A DNA stretch of 58,663 bases from Scatosoma sp048465415 (lineage in GTDB: Bacteria > Bacillota > Clostridia > Christensenellales > Borkfalkiaceae): the NCBI GenBank assembly GCA_048465415.1, contig DBFWLO010000017.1:1-58663 (forward strand). The letters run 5' to 3'. The translations under genes were made by a program, and so were the position numbers. The notes under the pieces were generated by a model that worked only from the letters and a program-made list of their open reading frames with translations, was not told where the DNA came from and did no database searches. Shown piece by piece: positions 35,102-42,955 of this stretch (positions are counted from its first letter, which is position 1; each line of letters starts with the position of its first letter).

Positions 35102-35132
35102 CGCGAAGCGCTATAACTTCGCGGTTTTTTAT
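35102..35132 (+). terminator. Rho-independent terminator of the dnd operon
   Basis: CGCGAAG (35102-35108) and CTTCGCG (35117-35123) form a 7-bp perfect stem with an 8-base loop, followed by GTTTTTT. It closes the dndC-D-E-A transcript. Confidence 0.88.
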
Positions 35133-35197
35133 TTACAGCGAGAAACACAAATTCGTGGTAAATTACGCATAATAGAAAAGAAGAAGGAGGATTGTAT

Positions 35198-36403
35198 ATG
35201 AATTATAGAGAAGAGTCTTTAAAACTGCATGCAAAGTGGCGGGGGAAAATCGAGGTGACTCCCCGCGTCCCCGTCGACACGAGGGAACGCCTTTCCCTCG
35301 CATATACTCCCGGCGTGGCCGAGCCTTGTCTCGCCATTCATCGGGATAGGGAAAAGAGTTTCGAGCTTACCCGCCGCTGGAACACGGTGCCCGTCGTCAC
35401 CGACGGCACGGCTGTATTGGGCCTCGGAAATATCGGCCCCGAAGCGGGGATGCCCGTCATGGAGGGAAAATGCGCGCTTTTTAAGGCGTTCGGCGGCGTG
35501 GACGCCATTCCTTTGTGTATCCGTTCGACGGACACCGAAGAGATCATACGGACAATCGAACTGCTCGCGGGTTCGTTCGGCGGTATCAATCTCGAAGACA
35601 TCTCCGCGCCCCGCTGTTTTGAAATCGAAAGACGGCTGAAAGAAGAGCTGGACATTCCCGTTTTCCACGACGATCAGCACGGGACCGCCGTCGTTACCGC
35701 CGCCGCGCTCTTAAACGCCTTAAAACTCGTCGGCAAAAAAATGGAGGAAATCACCGTCGCCATCAACGGCGCGGGCGCGGCCGGAATTGCCATCGCAAAG
35801 TTTCTCCTTCGTTTCGGCGTCAAAGACGCCGTCGTCTGCGACAGCAAGGGTATCCTCTGCGCGGGCGATTCCCGGCTGAACGATTCCAAACGCGAACTTG
35901 CGGAACTCTCTAATAAAAGACGGCTGCGAGGAACGCTTGCGGACGCTATGAAAGGCGCCGACGCGTTCGTCGGCGTATCCGTCGCCGGCTGCGTCAGTAA
36001 AGACATGGTACGTTCGATGGCGGAGAACGCGATCGTTTTCACCTGTGCGAATCCCGTACCGGAAATTCTTCCCGACGACGCTTTGGACGCGGGCGCGGCG
36101 ATCGTGGGCACCGGCTCTTCGGAATATCCCAACCAAATCAACAACGTACTCGTCTTTCCCGGTCTGTTCCGCGGCGCGCTCGACGTGCGGACCCGCGATA
36201 TAAACGCGGAAATGATGATGGCGGCCGCGCGGGGGATCGCTTCCTGCGTCCCGGACAAGGAACTCAGGCCCGGGTATATCCTTCCTTACGCTTACGATCT
36301 CAAAGCGCACGAAGCGGTGGCCCGCGCCGTCGCGGAAGCGGCTTGCGCGACGGGCGCGGCAAAACTTACCTTGAAATCGTTCTCGCAGAAAAACGAAGAA
36401 TAA
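35198..36403 (+). CDS. NAD(P)-dependent malic enzyme (short, YtsJ/MaeB-core type)
   Basis: GGAGG at 35186-35190 fixes the ATG at 35198 (401 residues). Malic-enzyme blocks are clear: LSLAYTPGVAEPCLAI (about 28-43), the Lys-containing GKCALFKAFGGVDA, INLEDISAPRCFEIE with the metal-binding Glu/Asp, FHDDQHGTAVVTAAALLNAL (about 155-174), and the Rossmann motif INGAGAAGIAIAKF. The enzyme converts malate to pyruvate and CO2, producing NAD(P)H in the cytoplasm. It lacks the phosphotransacetylase-like extension of long MaeB proteins. It stands alone between the dnd terminator and the ATPase gene and is probably housekeeping. The choice of NAD or NADP cannot be made from sequence alone. Confidence 0.93.
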   Translation: MNYREESLKLHAKWRGKIEVTPRVPVDTRERLSLAYTPGVAEPCLAIHRDREKSFELTRRWNTVPVVTDGTAVLGLGNIGPEAGMPVMEGKCALFKAFGGVDAIPLCIRSTDTEEIIRTIELLAGSFGGINLEDISAPRCFEIERRLKEELDIPVFHDDQHGTAVVTAAALLNALKLVGKKMEEITVAINGAGAAGIAIAKFLLRFGVKDAVVCDSKGILCAGDSRLNDSKRELAELSNKRRLRGTLADAMKGADAFVGVSVAGCVSKDMVRSMAENAIVFTCANPVPEILPDDALDAGAAIVGTGSSEYPNQINNVLVFPGLFRGALDVRTRDINAEMMMAAARGIASCVPDKELRPGYILPYAYDLKAHEAVARAVAEAACATGAAKLTLKSFSQKNEE

Positions 36404-36433
36404 AACTAAGAATCCTTTCCTGCCAAAAAGCGA

Positions 36434-36466
36434 ATTTGCAGTTTCACATACCTATAAAACAGTTTT
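36434..36466 (+). promoter_or_regulatory. Phased direct repeats, probable AraC-type activator site (ATPase gene)
   Basis: CAGTTT occurs at 36439-36444 and again at 36460-36465, 21 bp apart, inside ATTTGCAGTTT and AACAGTTTT. The 11-base ATTTGCAGTTT recurs exactly at 40222-40232. The second copy ends about seven bases before the -35 box, the position used by class II activators such as AraC. Binding is inferred. Confidence 0.5.
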
Positions 36467-36472
36467 AACGCC

Positions 36473-36501
36473 TTGTAATGGACAAAAAAGTCTGCTAAAA
36501 T
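36473..36501 (+). promoter_or_regulatory. Promoter of the MsmK-type ATPase gene
   Basis: TTGTAA (36473-36478), 17 bp, and TAAAAT (36496-36501) preceded by TGC, an extended -10. The weak -35 box beside the direct repeats at 36434-36466 fits an activator-dependent promoter. Confidence 0.65.
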
Positions 36502-36530
36502 AAAAGCGTAAAGCGAAGAGAGGCGGAAAA

Positions 36531-38414
36531 ATGGCAGGATTGACTTTAAAGCATATCTATAAGATATATCCGAACGGTACGAAAGCGGTAAACGATTTTT
36601 CGATGGAAATCGAGGATAAGGAATTTATCGTTTTCGTAGGACCTTCCGGCTGCGGTAAATCCACGACGCTCCGCATGATCGCGGGGCTTGAAGAGATCAG
36701 CGCGGGGGAATTGAAGATCGGCGGCCGCGTCGTCAACGACGTGGACTGCAAGGAACGGGATACCGCGATGGTTTTTCAGAACTATGCGCTGTATCCGCAT
36801 TTTACCGTTTATGAAAATATAGCTTTTCCCTTAAAGATGTCGAAGCTCCCCAAAGAGCAGATCCGCGAAAAAGTGCTTTCCGCGGCGAAAATTTTGGGGC
36901 TTGAAGACTATCTCGATAAAAAACCCGCTTCGATGAGCGGCGGACAAAGGCAGAGAGTAGCGCTCGGCCGCGCGATTGTGCGCGAACCGCAGGTGTTCCT
37001 GCTCGACGAGCCGCTTTCCAATCTCGACGCGAAACTGCGTACGCAGATGCGCTCGGAGATCACCAAACTGCACCAACGTCTGCAAACCACCTTCGTTTAT
37101 GTGACGCACGATCAGACGGAAGCGATGACGATGGGGGACCGGATCGTCGTCATGAAAGCGGGACGGATCCAGCAGATCGATACGCCCGTCAATCTCTATA
37201 ATTATCCCGTCAATAAATTCGTGGCGGGATTTATCGGCACGCCGCCGATGAATTTTTACGAGGCGCGCGTCGCGGGCGGGGAAGGCGGTTTCCTCACGAT
37301 TGAATTTGCGGACGATAAAAAGGCGAGAGCGCCTTTGAAACATTTGAGAAAACTGGCGCGGGCGTATCTGGCGGGCAAACCGATGACGCTGGGGATCCGG
37401 CCGGAAAACATTTCCGTTTCCGAAACGGACGAAAGCGGAGGAATCCCCTGCGTCGTCAACCAGACGGAAATCCTCGGCGGCGAGACGCTCCTGTACTGCG
37501 ATTTCGATACGAAAAAGGCGGTCTCTTACGAGGAGAGCCCGAACGCCGTCGTTATCAAGGCGGCCGGTATGCGGGACTATCGCCCGGGCACCGTGCTTTT
37601 CGCTTCCTTCGATTTTTCCAAAGCGCATTTCTTCGATAAAGAGACGGAAGAGTGCATTTCTCTGCGCGTTCCCCTCTGTAACGAGACGGACGTTTGCATA
37701 TCGGCGGGGAAATTATCCGTCGGCGGAGCGTTTCTCGCTTTGCCGCCCGAGCTTTCGAGTCTCTCCGGCGAATACGAGGCGAAAATTCCCGTCGATGCCG
37801 TCCGCGTCACGGAATACGCCGAAAACGCGCTTCCCGCCGTCGTAACGGAATGTGAAAAAATTGCGGATAACCGCTATCTTCTGCGGGCGGAAGCGGGGCC
37901 AACGGGACTGTATCTGCTTTCCGAAAAAGCGCGGACGGGAACGATCTGCCTTTCGTTCGCCTTTAAAAAGATAGAATTTGTCTCAGACGGCGAGACGATA
38001 AAGCCCGCGCTCGACGAATGGAATTTCATCGAGGGCAAACTCGTCAAACGCAAACTTCCCAAACGGGAACGCACGGACGGAAGCGCCTTCGCCGTCGATT
38101 TCGTTTTCGGCGAACGTTCGCTTCCCTGCCCCAAGTCGCTCTGCCGGAAACTTTTAAGCGCGAGCGACCGCAAAATTTTCGGGATCCCCGTACGCCTGGA
38201 ATTTATCTCCGAAGGAATCGCGGAAGGGGAAAGTTTCGCCGCGGAGCCGGAAGGTCTGCTCGATTACGGCGAGGAAAAGTTTGTTGTATGCACGGTGGCG
38301 GGAAACCGCATGCGGCTCTCCGCGCGCTGTCTCAGGGACGGAAAAGTCTGCTTTGATATCGATATGGAAAACGCGGCCGTCGTGGAAACGGCCTCGCGCA
38401 TACGCCTCGCATAA
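36531..38414 (+). CDS. msmK: MsmK/UgpC-type sugar ABC transporter ATPase with a large extra C-terminal region
   Basis: This 627-residue protein energises CUT1 importers. The ATPase core is complete: Walker A GPSGCGKST (37-45), Q-loop VFQNYALYPH, signature MSGGQRQRVALGRAI (about 135), Walker B VFLLDEPLSNLD and switch His in YVTHDQTEAMT. Next comes the usual regulatory OB-fold part (GIRPENISVSE near 286), which normally ends around AHFFDKETEECI (about 365-377). Here about 250 more residues follow, rich in beta-strand and with no motif I know; most relatives stop near 370. No permease gene adjoins it. Three importers in this window lack an ATPase, so it is probably shared. The extension could be extra regulatory domains that read sugar or PTS state (inference). 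Confidence 0.9.
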   Translation: MAGLTLKHIYKIYPNGTKAVNDFSMEIEDKEFIVFVGPSGCGKSTTLRMIAGLEEISAGELKIGGRVVNDVDCKERDTAMVFQNYALYPHFTVYENIAFPLKMSKLPKEQIREKVLSAAKILGLEDYLDKKPASMSGGQRQRVALGRAIVREPQVFLLDEPLSNLDAKLRTQMRSEITKLHQRLQTTFVYVTHDQTEAMTMGDRIVVMKAGRIQQIDTPVNLYNYPVNKFVAGFIGTPPMNFYEARVAGGEGGFLTIEFADDKKARAPLKHLRKLARAYLAGKPMTLGIRPENISVSETDESGGIPCVVNQTEILGGETLLYCDFDTKKAVSYEESPNAVVIKAAGMRDYRPGTVLFASFDFSKAHFFDKETEECISLRVPLCNETDVCISAGKLSVGGAFLALPPELSSLSGEYEAKIPVDAVRVTEYAENALPAVVTECEKIADNRYLLRAEAGPTGLYLLSEKARTGTICLSFAFKKIEFVSDGETIKPALDEWNFIEGKLVKRKLPKRERTDGSAFAVDFVFGERSLPCPKSLCRKLLSASDRKIFGIPVRLEFISEGIAEGESFAAEPEGLLDYGEEKFVVCTVAGNRMRLSARCLRDGKVCFDIDMENAAVVETASRIRLA

Positions 38415-38435
38415 GCGAAAGGAGGAGTCCTGCGT

Positions 38436-40106
38436 ATGAAAGTAAAAAGAATCCTGGCGCTCATTTTCACGTTTTGCGTCCTGTCTATCGGCTCGCTGAC
38501 GGCCGCCTGCGCCCCGTACGGCTCCTCTCAAAACTCCGCTTCGGAGGAATCGGGCAAGACGAGCCGGGTGCGCTACGCTCCCGTTCCCGAAGGCGCGGAG
38601 GAATATACGGGCGCGGAACTCTATTTCGGCTCGGTAGCGGGCGAAAAACTGCCCCTTTATAACGTCAAGGTGAACGTTTCGCAGACGTGGACGCCGAATG
38701 ATTATCAGCGCGCAGACAGCGGCGTCGGGTATTTCGAGCTCGAAGGCAAGGCGGACATCGTCGTCAAAGTGCCTTATGAAATCGATTACGCGTCCAAATT
38801 GCGTCCGCTCTCGGCGGGAGTGATCCCCGTCGCCGACCTCGACGCGCGAACTCTCTCTTTCACGCTCGAAAGCGCGGGGGAATACGTGCTCGAAATAAAC
38901 GGCGATCCCTTGAAGGCGATTCATCTTTTCGTCAGCGAATACGGCAAAGCGAAGGAGGACTTTTCCGGGTATCGGCAGGTCGTAACCTTCGGCAAAGGCC
39001 TGCATACGGGGGAAAACTCGCCGTATATCGACGAAAACAATACCGTGAATCTTCATTCGGATACGGCGGTATATCTCGAAGACGGCGCGGTGGTGCGCGC
39101 GAAATTCAACGCCTACGGAGCGGAGAATATCCTGATCTGCGGACGGGGCGTCATCGACGGCAGCGCGTTCGAGAGAGACGCGGAAGCGGGCAGCGTTACC
39201 GTGCCCCTCGATTTCAGTTTCTGTAAAAACGTCACGTTGAAGGAATTTTCCTGCCTCGATCCCGCGGGCTGGTGCGTCAATTTCTATTTTACCGAGGATT
39301 CCTATATCGACGATATAAAAATCATCACCTCCCGTTCCAACGGGGACGGCATTTCCCTGCAATCCTGCAAAAACATAGAAGTGACGGGCTGCTTCGTTCG
39401 TACCTGGGACGATTCTCTCGTCGTCAAAAATTATCCCGAATGGTCGGACAGAAGTAAACAGGGAAGCACGGAAAATATCTCCTTCGGGGATTGTACGATC
39501 TGGACGGATCTCGCCCAATGCATGGAGATCGGCTACGAGACGGTCGGGGAGACGATGCGGAACATTTCGTTCGAGAACATCACCGTCCTGCATGCCCTGC
39601 ATAAACCCGTTTTCAGTATCCACAACGCCAACAACGCGCATATCGGGAACGTGGAGTGGAAAAACATTACCGTGGAGGACGCTTCCCTCGGCGCGGAATC
39701 CGCGGCGAATAAAGCGCTCCTCGTCGAGGTAATCAATACCTTTTCTTCGACCTGGTCGACCAACCACGCCACCACTTCCCTCGGGGAGATCGACGGCGTA
39801 AAGATCTCCAACGTGCTCGTTCTCTCGGGCGGAAAGTATGTGCAGATAAACATTTCCGGCTGCCGCGACGTCCGCGCCGGATACGAGAGCGACCACTATG
39901 TGAAAAACGTTTCCCTCGATCGGATCACCTGGCGGGACGAAACTCTTTCGCCCGCTTCCTCCGCGCTCGATTTCAAAGTCGGGAGTTTCGTCGACAACGT
40001 CTCGCTCGCGGCGGGAGAAAAAGCGACCGGCGCTTCGTTCGTGAAAAACGCTTCCGCGGCGGCGCTCTCCGCTTACGGAAGTGAACTTTCCGTAGAGCGT
40101 CTGTAA
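38436..40106 (+). CDS. GH28-like beta-helix glycosidase lipoprotein
   Basis: This 556-residue lipoprotein (lipobox TAAC, Cys at about 24) has a beta-sandwich-like N-terminal domain (about 45-170), including VNVSQTWTPNDYQRAD, then a right-handed beta-helix. The helix carries patterns of family GH28 polygalacturonases: SRSNGDGISLQSCKNIEVTG (about 295-314), matching the N-x-D block, and RTWDDSLVVKN (about 323-333), matching the DD block. The His-Gly block is not obvious and may be replaced by MEIGYETVGE. It would act on the outer face of the membrane on an acidic or pectin-like polysaccharide. The gene at 40303 encodes a longer paralogue. Activity and substrate are inferred; the fold is secure. 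Confidence 0.78.
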   Translation: MKVKRILALIFTFCVLSIGSLTAACAPYGSSQNSASEESGKTSRVRYAPVPEGAEEYTGAELYFGSVAGEKLPLYNVKVNVSQTWTPNDYQRADSGVGYFELEGKADIVVKVPYEIDYASKLRPLSAGVIPVADLDARTLSFTLESAGEYVLEINGDPLKAIHLFVSEYGKAKEDFSGYRQVVTFGKGLHTGENSPYIDENNTVNLHSDTAVYLEDGAVVRAKFNAYGAENILICGRGVIDGSAFERDAEAGSVTVPLDFSFCKNVTLKEFSCLDPAGWCVNFYFTEDSYIDDIKIITSRSNGDGISLQSCKNIEVTGCFVRTWDDSLVVKNYPEWSDRSKQGSTENISFGDCTIWTDLAQCMEIGYETVGETMRNISFENITVLHALHKPVFSIHNANNAHIGNVEWKNITVEDASLGAESAANKALLVEVINTFSSTWSTNHATTSLGEIDGVKISNVLVLSGGKYVQINISGCRDVRAGYESDHYVKNVSLDRITWRDETLSPASSALDFKVGSFVDNVSLAAGEKATGASFVKNASAAALSAYGSELSVERL

Positions 40107-40109
40107 AAT

Positions 40110-40200
40110 GCGTTTAAACGCGTTTAAAGGGCTGTAAGACGAATAACGGAGAGCTTCCCGATGGAGGGGAAGGGGTGGGACGAAAACGCGTTAAAACGCA
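40110..40200 (+). repeat. GCGTTTAAACGC palindromes before the second GH28-like gene
   Basis: GCGTTTAAACGC (40110-40121) is a perfect 12-base palindrome, continued as GTTTAAAG. An inverted relative, AAAACGCGTTAAAACGC, lies at 40183-40199. They fall in the 196-base gap between the two GH28-like genes, upstream of the direct repeats and promoter. They may be a binding site for a LacI-type regulator; no such gene is in the window. Confidence 0.4.
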
Positions 40201-40205
40201 AGGCA

Positions 40206-40235
40206 GCAGTTTTGCAACCGTATTTGCAGTTTTGC
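40206..40235 (+). promoter_or_regulatory. Phased direct repeats, probable AraC-type activator site (second GH28-like gene)
   Basis: GCAGTTTTGC occurs at 40206-40215 and again at 40226-40235, exactly 20 bp apart (two helix turns). The second copy lies within ATTTGCAGTTT, the same 11 bases as at 36434-36444. A weak -35 box TTACGT (40240-40245) follows, with TAAAAT (40263-40268) 17 bp on. The geometry is that of a class II activator site. Confidence 0.55.
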
Positions 40236-40302
40236 GTCGTTACGTTTTTTGAGAAGATATGATAAAATAAAATTGTCAATAAAGAAAAAAAGGGAGGCAA
40301 GC

Positions 40303-42909
40303 ATGAAAATGGCAAAAGGAAAATTCCTTTCCGCGGCGGCGCTGCTGTTGAGCGGAGCGCTTCTTTTGAGCGGCTGCGGCGGGAAAAACGGAGATTCCTC
40401 GGGGAGCGACGGCCCGCCCGATTCTTCCGAACAGCCGTACGAGCCGGAGCGCACCGTGACGGAGACCAAACTGGTCACTTACGACGGCCCCAATCTCCTC
40501 CGAACGTCCGGGGCGGTGGGCGTCAGCGTCGAAGGAGAAGAGCTCTTCGTCTACGATACGCGCGTGAATCATAACCGCATTTTCAGTTATACGTATTCTC
40601 AGGACACCAATCCCGTCGCCCTTTTCGATTTTGAAGGCCGCGTGAGCGTGACCGTGACGGTGAAAGACGCCTCTGCGCTGACCGACGTGACTGTGCGGCC
40701 TCTTTCCTACGGCGTCGAGCCGGAAATTTCCGGCAACCGCATCACTTTCGAGTTGCGGTATTCGGCGAACTATACGGTGGAATACAGCGTAAACGGCGAG
40801 CCGGCGGCGGATAACGCGGTGCATATTTTCGCAAATCCGATCGAGAAGAATCCGATCGATCCCGGCAACGTCCCGGACGACGTGATCTATATCGGGCCCG
40901 GCGTGTACGAAGCGGGCGCGATTCCCATGCAGAGCGGCAAGACGCTCTATCTTGCCGGCGGTGCGTACGTGTACGGTCAGATCCGTGCGGAAGCGCTCGA
41001 AAATATCGCGATCCGAGGGAGAGGAATCCTTTCCGGCGAGATCTACGACCGCACGAAGGCGAGCGAGTTCGTTCTGCCTATCGAGCTGCGCTCCTGCAAG
41101 AACGTGAAGATCGAGGGCATCTCCATTCTCGATCCCGCGGGCTGGGCGGTGACGCTTTACTTCTGCGACGGCGTGGAGATCGACAACCTCAAAATCATCA
41201 CGGCGCGCGCCAACGGCGACGGGATTTCCGTGCAGTCGTCGAAAAACATACAGGTGACGGGCGGGTTCGTGCGCAGCTGGGACGATTCCCTCGTCGTCAA
41301 AAACGCCGATCAGGGCACGACGAAGAACGTCGTGTTCGACAACGTGGTCGTCTGGACGGATCTCGCTCAAAGCTGCGAGGTCGGTTACGAAACCTGGGGC
41401 GCTACGATGCAGGACATCACCTTCAAGAACATCACGATCCTGCACAGCTATCACAAAGCGGCCATGTCCATACACAACAGCGACGACGCCGTGATCACCA
41501 ATGTGCAGTACCGCAATATCACCGTCGAGGAGGCGTTCAATCTCGGGGACGCTCAGCTGGACGGCTCGGACGATTATCTCATCGATATCACCATCGCCTA
41601 CAACGAGAATTGGACGCATTCGGGCGGCGCGCGCGGCCGTATCGACGGCGTGAAGTTTGAAAACATTGACGTGCTCGACATGAAGGACAGTCTCGTCTGC
41701 CGCGTCAACGGCGAAAGCGACGCTTCCGCGGCGGAGAACATTTCTTTCAGGAATATCACGATCAACGGCGAAGAAAAGAAGGACGCCGAGGCGCTTAAAC
41801 TGTACTCCAATACGTACGCCAAAAATATTTCCGTTTCTTCCTCCCGCAAGGCGACGGGGGCGACGATTTATCTTCCCTATAAGCTCGATCTGAAAAAGGA
41901 GGAGGCGACGAAAACGCGGGTTCCGGGCAAGACGCAGACGGGGCTGGAAGTTCCCGATTTCTCGATCATCGACATCGCGGAAACGTATATGGGCGTCAAA
42001 CTCGACACCACGAAACTCTCCGTCACGGCGACGCACGGTACGGGCACGACGGTGCGGGCGGACTATGACGACGGTTCGGGCGTATGGGAGACGGCGGCCA
42101 ACCCGCTCGCCAATCTGTTCGACGGCGAAAGGAATACCGCCTGGGTAAGCCGGGAATGGACGGGCGAAAAAGACGAGTTTGTCGCTCTCACTCTCGCATT
42201 CCACGAAAAAGCCGCGCCCGGCGTGATGCGGCTCTATCTCGACGAACACTCGGCGTTCGTGTACGATCTGAATATCGGCGTCTTTGTCAAGCGCACCGAG
42301 GAAGCGACCTCGTTCGCGAGAGTGCTTTCGACGGCGAAATATTCTCTGACGCCGGCGAAGGGGAATTATGTGGACGTCAAACTTCCCTCGACGCTCGAAT
42401 GTTACGAATTGCAGCTGCGCATCTACCGCGGCGAAGGCATGCGGGCGCCCAAGACGCTCTCTTTGAACGAGATCGCCTTCTATCCCGCCTCGCTCTCCAC
42501 CAACAAGGCGGTGGAAGTGAGCGATTACAACGACGTGTACGACGCGAGCAATCTCGTCGACGGCAACGAAAACACTTATTGGGAAAGCAAAAACGCGGAA
42601 GGCGCGTTCTGCACCGTCGATCTCGGCGCAGCGTACAACGTGAAATACGTCATCATGCACCTGCCGCCGCTGCTGACCTGGGAACCTCGCGGACAGGAGA
42701 TCGAGATCCTCGCAAGTACGGATAATACTCACTGGACGACGATCGCCGCGAGCACCGTCTACACGTTCGATCCCTCGCTGGGCAACGTCAATTCGGTGAA
42801 GCTGGAAAATTCCGTAAACGCGAGATATATCAAGCTCGTCTGGAAATCCAACACTTCGCTCGGCGGGTACGGCGCTCAGCTTTCCGAACTGTACGTCTAC
42901 GGCGAGTAA
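40303..42909 (+). CDS. GH28-like beta-helix lipoprotein with two discoidin-type domains
   Basis: The ATG at 40303, after AAGGGAGG, gives 868 residues. A lipobox (LLLSGC, Cys at about 26) is followed by a Gly/Ser/Pro linker. The beta-sandwich and beta-helix match the preceding gene's product: DPAGWAVTLYFCDGVEIDNL, ARANGDGISVQSSKNIQVTG (about 303-322) and RSWDDSLVVKN. Beyond about 570 come two F5/8 type C (CBM32-like) domains in tandem. The first runs about 570-730 (ANLFDGERNTAWVS to LSLNEIAFYP) and the second about 735-868 (ASNLVDGNENTYWES to QLSELYVYGE). These probably tether the enzyme to galactose-containing glycans. The two genes look like duplicates with a later gain of binding modules. 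Confidence 0.82.
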   Translation: MKMAKGKFLSAAALLLSGALLLSGCGGKNGDSSGSDGPPDSSEQPYEPERTVTETKLVTYDGPNLLRTSGAVGVSVEGEELFVYDTRVNHNRIFSYTYSQDTNPVALFDFEGRVSVTVTVKDASALTDVTVRPLSYGVEPEISGNRITFELRYSANYTVEYSVNGEPAADNAVHIFANPIEKNPIDPGNVPDDVIYIGPGVYEAGAIPMQSGKTLYLAGGAYVYGQIRAEALENIAIRGRGILSGEIYDRTKASEFVLPIELRSCKNVKIEGISILDPAGWAVTLYFCDGVEIDNLKIITARANGDGISVQSSKNIQVTGGFVRSWDDSLVVKNADQGTTKNVVFDNVVVWTDLAQSCEVGYETWGATMQDITFKNITILHSYHKAAMSIHNSDDAVITNVQYRNITVEEAFNLGDAQLDGSDDYLIDITIAYNENWTHSGGARGRIDGVKFENIDVLDMKDSLVCRVNGESDASAAENISFRNITINGEEKKDAEALKLYSNTYAKNISVSSSRKATGATIYLPYKLDLKKEEATKTRVPGKTQTGLEVPDFSIIDIAETYMGVKLDTTKLSVTATHGTGTTVRADYDDGSGVWETAANPLANLFDGERNTAWVSREWTGEKDEFVALTLAFHEKAAPGVMRLYLDEHSAFVYDLNIGVFVKRTEEATSFARVLSTAKYSLTPAKGNYVDVKLPSTLECYELQLRIYRGEGMRAPKTLSLNEIAFYPASLSTNKAVEVSDYNDVYDASNLVDGNENTYWESKNAEGAFCTVDLGAAYNVKYVIMHLPPLLTWEPRGQEIEILASTDNTHWTTIAASTVYTFDPSLGNVNSVKLENSVNARYIKLVWKSNTSLGGYGAQLSELYVYGE

Positions 42910-42955
42910 ATAAAACGGATAAAAAATGCAATTCTAAGTTGCAAGGAGGAAAATT

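Noticed and set aside
40110..40235. CRISPR-like repeat array.
   Set aside because: The repeats are short (10-12 bases), only two or three copies, and spaced by about one or two helix turns, as expected for operator sites rather than a CRISPR array.
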